From positions 18,983-82,982 of the forward strand of contig PNOH01000021.1 in assembly GCA_013824715.1 (NCBI GenBank): 64,000 bases of DNA, given 5' to 3'. The position numbers and the translations under genes were made by a program. The notes under the pieces were generated by a model that saw only the letters and a list, made by a program, of their open reading frames with translations, ran no database searches and was not told the DNA's origin. Within the stretch, counting starts at the first letter, position 1. Each line of letters opens with the position of its first letter. Source of the stretch: Odoribacter sp. Lineage in GTDB: Bacteria > Bacteroidota > Bacteroidia > Bacteroidales > Prolixibacteraceae. Positions 8,754 through 16,536 of this stretch are shown here, piece after piece.

Positions 8754-9584
8754 CTAGATATTTTTATATGATGTTATAATTTGTTTCAAAAACTCCGACT
8801 GATCCATTTTCCAGTATCTGGATGAAAATATTTCAACCTCATGAAATCCCTTGAAACCGGCATTTTCAACCCAAGTCCTGATTTTTCGGATCGGGATACA
8901 ACCTTCACCCACCAATCCACGATCATTCAGAAAATCGGTGGTTGGGGTTTTCCAGTCGCAGATATGAAAAGCCAGCAAGGCGTTATTTTTACCGCAGCGT
9001 TCGATTTCCTTTTCCAGGTTTGGATCCCACCAGAGATGATACACATCAACAGCAACTCCTACCCACGGCGAGTTCAATGTTTCGGTCATGTCGTTGGCTT
9101 GTGACAAGGTGTTGATGGCCGAGCGGGCATCGGCATACATCGGATGTAGCGGCTCAATGGCCAGCTTAATGCCGGCTGCAGATGCTTCAGGAATAAGTTC
9201 AGCAATACCTTCCTGGATTTGTTTCCGGGAATCTTCGAGTGATTGTGCCGGATCGGCTCCACAAACCAACACTATTAATTGTGTGCCAAGTTCAAAAGCT
9301 TCCTCAATGGCTTTCCGGTTATCATCGAGGGCAAGTTTTCTTTTTTCAGGATCGGTGTTTGGGAAAAAACCACCCCTGCATAATGAAACGATGGAAAGGT
9401 CGTGGTCACGAAGCATTTGACCAGTTTGCCTGATATTCCGTCCGGTTAACGCATCGCGCCAGACCGTTATTCCCTTTACACCGCTGGCCGCATAATTTTT
9501 TGCAGCGTCATTGATATTCCATGGTTTTGTGGTAATGGTGTGCACACAAAGTTTCGAAAGTTCACTGATCGGCTCGCGGTTCAT
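8754..9584 (-). CDS. Sugar phosphate isomerase/epimerase (AP-endonuclease-2-like TIM barrel)
   Basis: A 276-residue protein of the xylose-isomerase-like TIM barrel family. Metal-binding acidic/His residues appear in KLAIEPLHPMYADARS, VGVAVDVYHLWWDP, LAFHICDWK and GFHEVEIFS. Cytoplasmic. It overlaps the GH88 gene upstream by 4 nt (ATGA) and ends 3 nt before the Gfo/Idh/MocA gene, so it belongs to a tight operon. Reaction inferred as aldose-ketose or epimerase chemistry on a sugar acid or oxo-sugar. Confidence 0.88.
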   Translation of the reverse strand: MNREPISELSKLCVHTITTKPWNINDAAKNYAASGVKGITVWRDALTGRNIRQTGQMLRDHDLSIVSLCRGGFFPNTDPEKRKLALDDNRKAIEEAFELGTQLIVLVCGADPAQSLEDSRKQIQEGIAELIPEASAAGIKLAIEPLHPMYADARSAINTLSQANDMTETLNSPWVGVAVDVYHLWWDPNLEKEIERCGKNNALLAFHICDWKTPTTDFLNDRGLVGEGCIPIRKIRTWVENAGFKGFHEVEIFSSRYWKMDQSEFLKQIITSYKNI

Positions 9585-10963
9585 TTGACACAGTTAAAAA
9601 AGGTGTAATATTTTTCCTGATTGATTATCCGATGAATGTACAAACAAACTTCGCGGATGTGATAATCGCCCCACATGCTCGATTCACCAAAAGGTATTTT
9701 ACTGCCTTTCGGAACAAAATCCCAGCCGTTTGGTCGGTGATAAATGGAGTGAAGCAGCAGCCCCTGATGGTTTTCGCTGGTACTCAAATAGGGCTCATCG
9801 AGTAAGGTATTCAGCACGGTAAGTCCAGCCTGAAAATATTTTTCTCCCGATTCTGCATCTCCTTTTTCAGCTAAATATTTTCCTAAGCGCAACAATCCTT
9901 GTGCTCCAATTGCCGCTGCTGAACTGTCAACCGGCTCAAAATCATTGAATGGATTGGATGGCTTGTTCAGGTAGTCGCCCATTTTATGCAGGTTTGGCGC
10001 TCCTGAGTCCCAATATGGAATCCCGTCGGTTGGCGTATTTTCAATATAAAAATCGCAGGTCGCTTTTGTAGCTTTCAACATAATCGCTGAAAGAACCGCT
10101 TTTCCACCGAAGCCGATCAACTCACTTTCATCAATAAAATCAAGCATTTCCAGTTGCTCCGAAAATCCACACATGGCCCAGGCCAAACCTCTGGTCCAGG
10201 TAGTGAACCCGGAATAGCCCTGTTGTGAATTCGGACACCGGTAGTTCCCGTCTTTCACATTGAAAATACTTTCGTGGGCAGTGCGGCCCCAAACATCGTA
10301 ATTATCGCGGCCTTCACCATAAAATACGGCATATTTAGCTGTAGCCTGAATGTGCTGGATGGCACGTTCCAGCAGGCTGATCTTCACATCGCCTTCACCC
10401 TGAAAAACATGACCAAGCAGGTGGCTGATCATTAAAGAACGGCAGGAGCGAATGGTATCGACAAATAAGGAATGCGCGCCATTGAACGAATGTATGAAAC
10501 CTCCGGAAGGAATGGTTGTCCAGCGTGAAACCTGCACTGCACCTGATATTTTCAAGGCAAGTTCATAGAAATTCTTCTCCCATTCGTTGAACGGAATTTT
10601 ACCTTCACGCATTAACCGCAGCAGGTTTCCGTAGGTGCTCACATTGTTGAAGCCATGATCGTGAACCCCGGTATGGCTGACATGAGGAGCCATTTTTGAA
10701 ATCGTATTCTTTCTGGCAAGCTCCAATAATTTTTGATCTTCCGAAATATCAAACTGTAGTATAGCCGATCCATACTGAAATCCCTGGGTCCATTCGGTCC
10801 ACCCACGGGTTGAATACTTTCCTTCGACGGTAAAAACCGGGGAGCCTTGTGAATCATCATACTGTTTTTCAATCAGATGGATTTTCTGATCCGAAAGTTG
10901 CCAGAACCGGTTGAGTTTGCCCGAAAGTTCTTCAGGTTTAAGTTTATCGTTTATTCGCATCAT
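9581..10963 (-). CDS. Glycoside hydrolase family 88-like protein (unsaturated glucuronyl hydrolase)
   Basis: A 460-residue (alpha/alpha)6-barrel type protein. GH88 signatures include YDVWGRTAHESIFN, TWTRGLAWAMCGFSEQL, IPYWDSGAPN, SSAAAIGAQGLLRLG, NHQGLLLHSIYHRPNGWD and the closing WGDYHIREVCLY. GH88 enzymes remove the 4,5-unsaturated uronate left by polysaccharide lyases. No signal peptide is seen, so it should act in the cytoplasm. First gene of the operon continuing with isomerase, dehydrogenase and SDR. The start may be the first or second of two adjacent Met codons. Confidence 0.85.
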   Translation of the reverse strand: MMRINDKLKPEELSGKLNRFWQLSDQKIHLIEKQYDDSQGSPVFTVEGKYSTRGWTEWTQGFQYGSAILQFDISEDQKLLELARKNTISKMAPHVSHTGVHDHGFNNVSTYGNLLRLMREGKIPFNEWEKNFYELALKISGAVQVSRWTTIPSGGFIHSFNGAHSLFVDTIRSCRSLMISHLLGHVFQGEGDVKISLLERAIQHIQATAKYAVFYGEGRDNYDVWGRTAHESIFNVKDGNYRCPNSQQGYSGFTTWTRGLAWAMCGFSEQLEMLDFIDESELIGFGGKAVLSAIMLKATKATCDFYIENTPTDGIPYWDSGAPNLHKMGDYLNKPSNPFNDFEPVDSSAAAIGAQGLLRLGKYLAEKGDAESGEKYFQAGLTVLNTLLDEPYLSTSENHQGLLLHSIYHRPNGWDFVPKGSKIPFGESSMWGDYHIREVCLYIHRIINQEKYYTFFNCVK

Positions 10964-11063
10964 GTTAGGTTCGTTTCAGGAGCCTAATTTACGTTTATTC
11001 AGCCTCTTTTTTTAATGCTGATGTTGTTTTTTGAGAATTATAGATTGAGTCCACTCCGAAAAG

Positions 11064-11139
11064 TCATCCGATGATTCTTTTGATACTATTTGAGATAATT
11101 AAAGTCAGCTAATCAGATGTTTATGAATTCATCGGATGA
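11064..11139. promoter_or_regulatory. Two palindromic operator-like sites upstream of the GH88 operon
   Basis: TCATCCGATGA (11064-11074) and TCATCGGATGA (11129-11139) are each 11-bp palindromes around a central C/G and are in inverted order, 65 bp apart. The flanks also match: the first reversed reads GAATCATCGGATGACT, the second GAATTCATCGGATGACT. They lie 100-176 bp upstream of the GH88 start. Size and symmetry fit a dimeric repressor, for example GntR-type, but no regulator gene is adjacent. Confidence 0.55.
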
Positions 11140-11182
11140 CTAAGTCACATTACCAGTTCATATTTGGAAGCAGAAGTTATCT

Positions 11183-12142
11183 TCACATCGTTATGACTAC
11201 TTTTCCTTTGTGTTCTCCTTTACCAAAAATCCTGAAAGCTTCAGAAAATTCTGTTAGTTTGTAAGGCCCATCTATCGCAGGTTTGACTTTGCCAGCTACG
11301 AATAGTTCGTTCATATAAATTAAATCCTTGTTTGGCTTTAATGCAACGATACGTATGTGCTTTTTACTGATCATCGAAATTAACCGCCCCAGGACTAAAG
11401 CCTGAAAAAGCCTGGACATGGAACCTCCAACGGTCACATAAATTCCATTGGGACATAAAACACGGAGATAATCGAATATCGAACGATTCGTCTTTACATC
11501 AAGGATCAGGTCATACGACAGGCCATTTCTGGTGAAATCTTCCCGGGTATAATCAACGACATAATCAAAGCCTATTGATCGCATCATGTCCAATTTACTT
11601 GTGCGGTCAACGCCAGTTGTTTCAACCCCGTGTAATTTGGCAATCTGCACTGCAAAAGTGCCAACACCTCCACCAGCGCCATTAATCAACAGCTTTTGTC
11701 CCGGTTGAATTTTCCCTATATCAATAAGGCCCTGTACGGCCAGCATTGCTGCCTGAGGGATTGCCGCTGCTTCGATGAAACTCATGCTGGCCGGCTTCAG
11801 CGCCAATGATTTTTCAGGAGCGCAGGTGTACTCGGCGAAGCCTCCCCAGCGACCGCTCAAATCACCATACACCTCATCACCTGTTTTAAACAGAGTTACA
11901 TTTTTACCAACTGCTTCAATTCGTCCAGCAATATCGGAGCCGAGTATTTTTTTCTTCGGTTTCAGAAGACCGTTTAGCAAGCGATTGATGAAGTCGCCTT
12001 CCATGAGGCCAAAGTCCCAATCATTTATTGATACCGCATAAATTTTTATCAAAACTTCGTCGTCCTTCGGAAAAGGTTTTTCTATTTCGTTGATCTGTAG
12101 AACTTCAGGCCCTCCGTATTTTGTGTAAACAATTGCCTTCAA
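11183..12142 (-). CDS. NAD(P)-dependent alcohol dehydrogenase / quinone oxidoreductase (MDR)
   Basis: A 319-residue medium-chain dehydrogenase/reductase. GroES-like N-terminal domain with KYGGPEVLQINEIEKPFP and GSDIAGRIEAVGKNV; cofactor motif INGAGGGVGTFAVQIAK near residue 155. The structural four-cysteine zinc site of classical ADHs is absent, pointing to the zinc-free quinone-oxidoreductase/enoyl-reductase branch. It ends 219 nt before the GH88 operon start and is probably a separate unit. Substrate unknown. Confidence 0.85.
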   Translation of the reverse strand: MKAIVYTKYGGPEVLQINEIEKPFPKDDEVLIKIYAVSINDWDFGLMEGDFINRLLNGLLKPKKKILGSDIAGRIEAVGKNVTLFKTGDEVYGDLSGRWGGFAEYTCAPEKSLALKPASMSFIEAAAIPQAAMLAVQGLIDIGKIQPGQKLLINGAGGGVGTFAVQIAKLHGVETTGVDRTSKLDMMRSIGFDYVVDYTREDFTRNGLSYDLILDVKTNRSIFDYLRVLCPNGIYVTVGGSMSRLFQALVLGRLISMISKKHIRIVALKPNKDLIYMNELFVAGKVKPAIDGPYKLTEFSEAFRIFGKGEHKGKVVITM

Positions 12143-12308
12143 GGTATTAAGATTTAATTTTTAAAAATGACGTACAACTTTCCGAATCTACACGCAGGGC
12201 AGAGCTTCCCGATGATTTTCCTGCGAATAGTTGCTTGCCACCCCGATTACCCGGGGCTAATTTTTGAGAAGCACCGAACCCCAGGTACCTTTCTATTAGG
12301 ACTAGTAT

Positions 12309-13106
12309 TTAAATTAACTTACTCACCGGAGTTAAAAAATAATGGTAATCAGTTCCATTTACAATCAGCCCTTGCAATAAGTGAATTTCTTCCGTAAAAT
12401 CTGAACTTGTATCAATGAAAAAATCTCCAAAATCCTTTATTATTGATGAATCAGTCCAGATAATTGGAAATAATTTCAAGTTAGTAATCACTGCATTATT
12501 TAGATTGTTTTTGCTTTTATCTTTGAATTTATCTAAATAACGTTGAATAAAAAAAGTGGTTAATCCATCTTTTGATTTAATTTTAACATTATCCGGATGA
12601 ATGTTGATTACCTCAAGTAAAAGATATTCGCCCGTCTTATTATTTCTAAAAAGAAAATCAATTGGTTTCATATCTGGAAGCTCAACCTCTATTCTGCCAA
12701 GAGAATAATCTCTTTTTAGATAATAGTCAATTACAAAAATTTCTCCAATGCCATTAGTTGTCCTTTTCCCATCTTCGTTATCAAAGTTGCCAATAACTTG
12801 TTTAACTATAGTTCTAAGTTTTCCATGTAATTTTCTAGGAATCTGGTTCAATATCTCAGCAACGATTTTATCAATATATTTCAAAAAGGAATTAGACTCT
12901 TCATCTCCAATTTTATGCAGAAGCCAATTGTCTAAGAACATTTTGCTAAAAGTAGCATTACCCTTCTTTTCAACTTCATTTTTAATGTAATTAATCCGAG
13001 ATATATATTTAACTGAAATCTTATTCCAGATTTCGTTTTTCTCTCCAATTAATTCACAAATAGAAGGACAAAATTCTTTCAATATGCTATACAATGGCAC
13101 GGTCAT
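12309..13106 (-). CDS. Hypothetical protein (265 aa), accessory region
   Basis: I do not recognise a family. The protein is Lys/Asn/Ile-rich with low-GC codon use relative to neighbours, suggesting a transferred gene. The segment around residues 145-180 has RIEVELPDMKPIDFLFR followed by a GEYLLLEVINIHPDN strand, an arrangement resembling the D...E core of PD-(D/E)xK nuclease folds, but the ExK lysine is not present (EVI), so this is only a hint. No signal peptide or membrane segment. It lies just left of the hicAB/tRNA repeat region. Confidence 0.6.
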   Translation of the reverse strand: MTVPLYSILKEFCPSICELIGEKNEIWNKISVKYISRINYIKNEVEKKGNATFSKMFLDNWLLHKIGDEESNSFLKYIDKIVAEILNQIPRKLHGKLRTIVKQVIGNFDNEDGKRTTNGIGEIFVIDYYLKRDYSLGRIEVELPDMKPIDFLFRNNKTGEYLLLEVINIHPDNVKIKSKDGLTTFFIQRYLDKFKDKSKNNLNNAVITNLKLFPIIWTDSSIIKDFGDFFIDTSSDFTEEIHLLQGLIVNGTDYHYFLTPVSKLI

Positions 13107-13357
13107 AATATTGGTGCTTACTTCAGTAATTTACGCATAGTAATCCAAATTTAAGAATATTATCCGATCACCATATTATGGATAATAATAATTTTAAGTA
13201 ATTGAAAATTAATTTTTTGTGATTTCGAAACTGAATGGTTTACCGCTGTGTTTCAGTAGCGTAGCACTATTATAAAACAATACAAAATTAGAAGATACTG
13301 ACCTGTAATTTGAAGAAAAAACCTCTAAGACTGATCTAACAGCGTTCCAGAGGTATA

Positions 13358-13448
13358 AAAAAAACGCTTACAATTTTTACCTTGTAAGCGCCTGATTGGT
13401 TGGTCGGTCTGCTGGGATTCGAACCCAGGGCCCGCTGATCAGGAGTCA
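13358..13448 (-). pseudogene. Truncated tRNA 3' half plus terminator (partial duplicate of tRNA-Lys)
   Basis: These 91 bp match 14461-14551 without gaps, with 6 mismatches. The copy holds the tRNA from about position 29 through the CCA (13401-13448) plus the downstream terminator stem (13365-13390); the acceptor 5' strand and D arm are absent. Two mismatches are a compensatory T-stem pair (CTGGG/CCCAG here versus CAGGG/CCCTG in the intact gene). The anticodon position would read CCT instead of CTT. It cannot make a functional tRNA. Together with the intact gene it brackets the hicAB module like an attachment-site duplication. Confidence 0.85.
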
Positions 13449-13567
13449 TATTTTTTGATACGAATCAATGAAAGTTAAAATGCTTTCATGATAGTATTTA
13501 AAGAGAATTAACTTTGCTGATAAAGGTCGTTAAGTGGGGATAGGTAAATAAAAAATCGAATATCAAT

Positions 13568-13598
13568 TTTGAAAATGGTATATATTTATATACCTTTA
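13568..13598 (+). promoter_or_regulatory. Probable promoter of the hicAB transcript
   Basis: TTTG (13568-13571), 19-bp spacer, TACCTTTA (13591-13598), one base from the TAnnTTTG consensus. The expected start of transcription is ~12 nt before the 30-codon ORF that precedes hicA. The spacer is the near-palindrome GGTATATATTTATATACC, overlapping the -7 box; a HicB binding site there is plausible but inferred. Confidence 0.55.
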
Positions 13599-13616
13599 CG
13601 CCATAAAACACAAAAG

Positions 13617-13709
13617 ATGAAACGAGTCATGAGACGTAATCTCACAGTCGCACGATCCCGAGTACTTGGGATGGCGAGTTCCATGTGGCAATTAAAAAAC
13701 AAATTATAA
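13617..13709 (+). CDS. Small upstream ORF (30 aa) directly ahead of hicA
   Basis: ATG at 13617 to TAA at 13709, ending 4 nt before the hicA ATG. The peptide is basic (starts MKRVMRRNLTVARSRV) and has no family I recognise. Its ATG sits just downstream of the presumed promoter, as expected for the first translated codon of the mRNA, so it may be a real first cistron coupled to hicA. It also covers a near-palindrome ATCCCGAGTACTTGGGAT (13655-13672). Expression is unproven. Confidence 0.4.
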   Translation: MKRVMRRNLTVARSRVLGMASSMWQLKNKL

Positions 13710-13713
13710 TCAC

Positions 13714-13896
13714 ATGAAATATTCAGAGTTTCACAGAAAGATTATACGGAATGGGTGGAAATTTAGCCATGCCGATGGAAGCCACTATTTTTATACAAAA
13801 GAAGGAATTCTTTCAGAGCCTGTACCCTATCATGGGAGCAAAGAGTTTTACGAACCGTTAAGAAAGAAAATTGCAAAGAACATGGGGCTTAAATAA
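13714..13896 (+). CDS. hicA: HicA-type mRNA interferase toxin
   Basis: A 60-residue double-stranded-RNA-binding-fold protein. It has the HicA signature: N-terminal KYSEFHRKIIRNGWKF, the catalytic histidine in DGSHYFYTKEG, then VPYHGSKE and a C-terminal LRKKIAKNMGLK. HicA toxins cleave mRNA independently of ribosomes and are neutralised by HicB. Followed 27 nt later by hicB; toxin-first order is usual for hicAB. Full length for the family. Confidence 0.9.
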   Translation: MKYSEFHRKIIRNGWKFSHADGSHYFYTKEGILSEPVPYHGSKEFYEPLRKKIAKNMGLK

Positions 13897-13923
13897 CCAC
13901 ACTCTTTAAAAAAAATTACGAAC

Positions 13924-14334
13924 ATGGAAAAATTAATTATTCAAATCGGAGCAAGTTCCGATCATTTTGGCGGTTTTGCTGTAAATGTTGACGGAATTAA
14001 TGGAGCTGGAAACACTGTTGAAGAATGTAAAGCCAACATATTAGAGGGCTTAAAACTAATGATTAGTTATAGCAGCAAAAGTTATTGCAAAGCTCCTCAG
14101 TGGCTGGTTGACAGTGAATACGAAATTGAATATCAGTACGACATTCAAAGTATCCTAAGTTACTATGCCAATGTATTTACCAAACCTGCCCTTGAAAGGC
14201 TGACAGGTATCAATCAAAAACAACTTCACCACTACGCCACCGGCCTTAAAAAGCCGCGCGAACCCCAACGAAAGAAAATTGAACAGGCGTTGCACCGTCT
14301 GGGCAGTGAGTTAATGTCCGTTCGTTTCGTTTGA
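13924..14334 (+). CDS. hicB: HicB-type antitoxin with C-terminal HTH
   Basis: A 136-residue protein. The N-terminal degenerate RNase H-like HicB domain (about 1-65) includes IQIGASSDHFGGFAVNVDGINGAG and VEECKANILEGLKL. The C-terminal part (about 85-130), LERLTGINQKQLHHYATGLKKPRE, looks like an Xre-type helix-turn-helix. It should bind HicA and autoregulate the operon promoter. Partner of the gene just upstream. The pair lies between a tRNA fragment and intact tRNA-Lys. Confidence 0.85.
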   Translation: MEKLIIQIGASSDHFGGFAVNVDGINGAGNTVEECKANILEGLKLMISYSSKSYCKAPQWLVDSEYEIEYQYDIQSILSYYANVFTKPALERLTGINQKQLHHYATGLKKPREPQRKKIEQALHRLGSELMSVRFV

Positions 14335-14460
14335 TATGGTTTTGCATTTTTATCAATGGCCACTGCTATAACGAATTAAGCCTGGAAATATGCCCGGCTT
14401 TTTTTAAATTAATCAAAATTGACAAAAACGGGGATTGAGTGTTTCAAATCGTGTATCAAT

Positions 14461-14493
14461 AAAAAAACGCTTACAAATTTCACCTTGTAAGCG
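14461..14493 (-). terminator. tRNA-Lys terminator
   Basis: On the minus strand: CGCTTACAA / TTGTAAGCG 9-bp stem with an 8-nt loop, followed by seven T. It starts 10 nt after the encoded CCA end. A copy occurs at 13358-13390. Confidence 0.85.
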
Positions 14494-14503
14494 CCTGATT
14501 GGT

Positions 14504-14579
<76 letters not shown>

Positions 14580-14588
14580 AATCGGCGA

Positions 14589-14618
14589 CAAAAGTAACAG
14601 ATTGTTTGGCATTTTCAA
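14589..14618 (-). promoter_or_regulatory. tRNA-Lys promoter
   Basis: Minus-strand TTG (14616-14618), 19-bp spacer, TACTTTTG (14589-14596), ending 10 nt before the tRNA 5' end. Confidence 0.75.
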
Positions 14619-14739
14619 AAATCGGCTCCGAAAATGGCAATTATTTGTTTTGATCAAAGAATTTGATGTTAACTGCCTTTTATGTTATACCGGTTCGGTG
14701 AAATAAGTCTATCTTCGCGCTTCATTTTACAAAAATTGT

Positions 14740-15651
14740 ATGGGGCACTATGGTGGTGAGATTGCTGCGTTGTTGACTGCCGTCTTTTGGACGGTAACAA
14801 GTCTTTCATTCGAATCCGCAGGCAAAAAAATTGGATCGCTTCAGGTCAATCTTATTCGTTTGGTAGTTGCATTTTTCATTTACGGAGTGGTAAATTATTT
14901 CAGGAGAGGCCTGATTTTACCATTGGATGCCAGTGCCGAAAGTTGGTTATGGCTGGCTGCATCAGGAGTGGTTGGCTTTGTTATCGGCGATTTGCTTCTT
15001 TTTCAGTCGTTTGTTGTCATCGGTGCACGAATTGCCATGTTGATCATGGCGCTGACTCCTCCTATTACAGCCTTCATGGGCTGGATGATTTTAGGGGAGG
15101 TTCTGAGTCCCATGAATTGGGTCGGTATGATTGTCACCCTGACCGGAATTTCAATCGTTATCCTGAAGCGCGAAAAACACGAAGATTCTTTATCGAAAAA
15201 GCATAAGATAACGACCAGTTATAGTATCAAAGGAATTTTACTGGCATTTGGGGGAGCCATTGGTCAGGGCGTTGGCCTGGTACTGAGCAAAAAGGGGATG
15301 GGCGAATATGATGCCTTTGCAGCATCGCACATTCGGGTAATAACGGGCATGATTGGATTTGCCATCATTATCCTGTTTACCAAACGATATGGGAAAGTAT
15401 GGAAAGCGCTACATCATAAATCTGCCATGAAACGGGTAGCGTTGGGATCAGTTTTCGGGCCTTTTCTGGGCGTTTCATTTTCGCTGCTCGCCATTCAGCA
15501 CACCCAGGCCGGTATTGCAGCTACTATCATGTCCATTGTTCCTGTACTAATCATTCCTCCTGCAATTTTCCTTTTTCATGAAAAGGTAAACTGGAAGGAA
15601 ATTATTGGAGCCATGATAACTGTTGGGGGTGTGGCCATTTTCTTTTTATAG
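14740..15651 (+). CDS. DMT-superfamily (EamA) transporter
   Basis: A 303-residue integral membrane protein with about ten hydrophobic segments in two EamA repeats (about 5-140 and 158-300), separated by a charged loop LKREKHEDSLSKKHK. EamA proteins export or import metabolites; substrate cannot be told. It converges with the creatininase-like gene, with stop codons only 2 nt apart. Start at MGHYGGEIAAL gives a proper first transmembrane helix. Confidence 0.9.
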   Translation: MGHYGGEIAALLTAVFWTVTSLSFESAGKKIGSLQVNLIRLVVAFFIYGVVNYFRRGLILPLDASAESWLWLAASGVVGFVIGDLLLFQSFVVIGARIAMLIMALTPPITAFMGWMILGEVLSPMNWVGMIVTLTGISIVILKREKHEDSLSKKHKITTSYSIKGILLAFGGAIGQGVGLVLSKKGMGEYDAFAASHIRVITGMIGFAIIILFTKRYGKVWKALHHKSAMKRVALGSVFGPFLGVSFSLLAIQHTQAGIAATIMSIVPVLIIPPAIFLFHEKVNWKEIIGAMITVGGVAIFFL

Positions 15652-15653
15652 TT

Positions 15654-16532
15654 CTATTGCTTCGTCTTCAGTGGATTTTCTGATTCATCGAAGAATTGCT
15701 TTTGAAGTGCAGGAACGACCTCATCCTTTTTCACATCCTGAATCATCTTTATCAACTGAGTAACCGTTGAATTGATCAGCAATTCGCCTGCTTGTGCATT
15801 TGCTTTGGTACCAATGCCTCCGTAATGGTTAGGATATTTGGCATACCACCATATTCCGGTATAAACATTGGACAGATTCTTCAGCCTCTCCTGATCAATC
15901 CCGGATTGTTGTCCGGCCCGCTCCAGATGTACTACTTCAGGAACTATCGCCTTAATTACCGAAGATTCTTCGTTGCCTGCATGGGCATTAGACGGATCAT
16001 GCTGAGTCAGTTCTTCAGCCTTCTTTGCCACTTCAGGATCGTCGGTTGGCTGAAACCAGTACAAACTGTATGAACGCCGTTCGGACAATTGAGCCATTCC
16101 GAAAAAATTCAGAAAAGCATTGTTTCCGCCATGTCCGTTTACAATAATGATTTTATCGAATCCATTACGGGCAAGTTCGTTCAGTGTTTCCTGAAGGGCC
16201 TTCCAGATTAGTTCCGGACTGTAGGCAATTGTTCCGGGCTGATGTTTGGCTTCGTTAATCTGGCTGAAATAGTACCAGGGATATACAACCGTATATTCTT
16301 TTTCGGCTGCTCGCAAAGCAAATTCACGGGCAATAAAGAGATCGGTTCCCAAGGGAAGATGTGGCCCGTGTTTTTCAAAAACTCCGATAGGCAAAATACA
16401 GGTTTTCGATGATTTTTCGACAGCCTTGATGAAATCGGGGGCAGTCAATTCTTCGAGACGGAATGGAAGCTGCTGAGAATGTGCAGAAAACGCAAATAAA
16501 ATTAAAAGTACAACAGGAAACAGATTTTTCAT
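15654..16532 (-). CDS. Creatininase-family amidohydrolase, secreted
   Basis: 292 residues with an N-terminal signal peptide (about 1-19, ending AFSAHSQ). Metal-site motifs of the creatininase/MftE fold: GVFEKHGPHLPLGTD (Glu, His, Asp), VNGHGGNNAFL and DPSNAHAGNEESS. Family members hydrolyse cyclic or linear amides with Zn/Mn. The signal peptide implies a periplasmic substrate, unlike classical cytoplasmic creatininase. The start is 4 nt after the stop of the S41 protease gene, so the two are probably co-transcribed. Confidence 0.88.
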   Translation of the reverse strand: MKNLFPVVLLILFAFSAHSQQLPFRLEELTAPDFIKAVEKSSKTCILPIGVFEKHGPHLPLGTDLFIAREFALRAAEKEYTVVYPWYYFSQINEAKHQPGTIAYSPELIWKALQETLNELARNGFDKIIIVNGHGGNNAFLNFFGMAQLSERRSYSLYWFQPTDDPEVAKKAEELTQHDPSNAHAGNEESSVIKAIVPEVVHLERAGQQSGIDQERLKNLSNVYTGIWWYAKYPNHYGGIGTKANAQAGELLINSTVTQLIKMIQDVKKDEVVPALQKQFFDESENPLKTKQ

Positions 16533-16536
16533 GATT

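Larger units (their letters stand above)
13107..13713. other. Long non-genic interval with tRNA remnant and hicAB promoter
   Basis: About 250 AT-rich bases with nothing recognisable, then a truncated tRNA 3' half with its terminator (13358-13448), more AT-rich sequence, the presumed hicAB promoter (13568-13598) and a 30-codon ORF (13617-13709), each listed separately. Confidence 0.6.

Noticed and set aside
12167-12397. 76-codon plus-strand ORF overlapping the end of the 265-aa unknown gene
   Set aside because: Overlaps a better-supported minus-strand gene and has no recognisable motif; the CCCCG...CGGGG stretch inside it looks like a hairpin.
13358-13448. A second functional tRNA with anticodon CCT
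   Set aside because: The acceptor 5' strand and D arm are missing, so it cannot fold; treated as a fragment.
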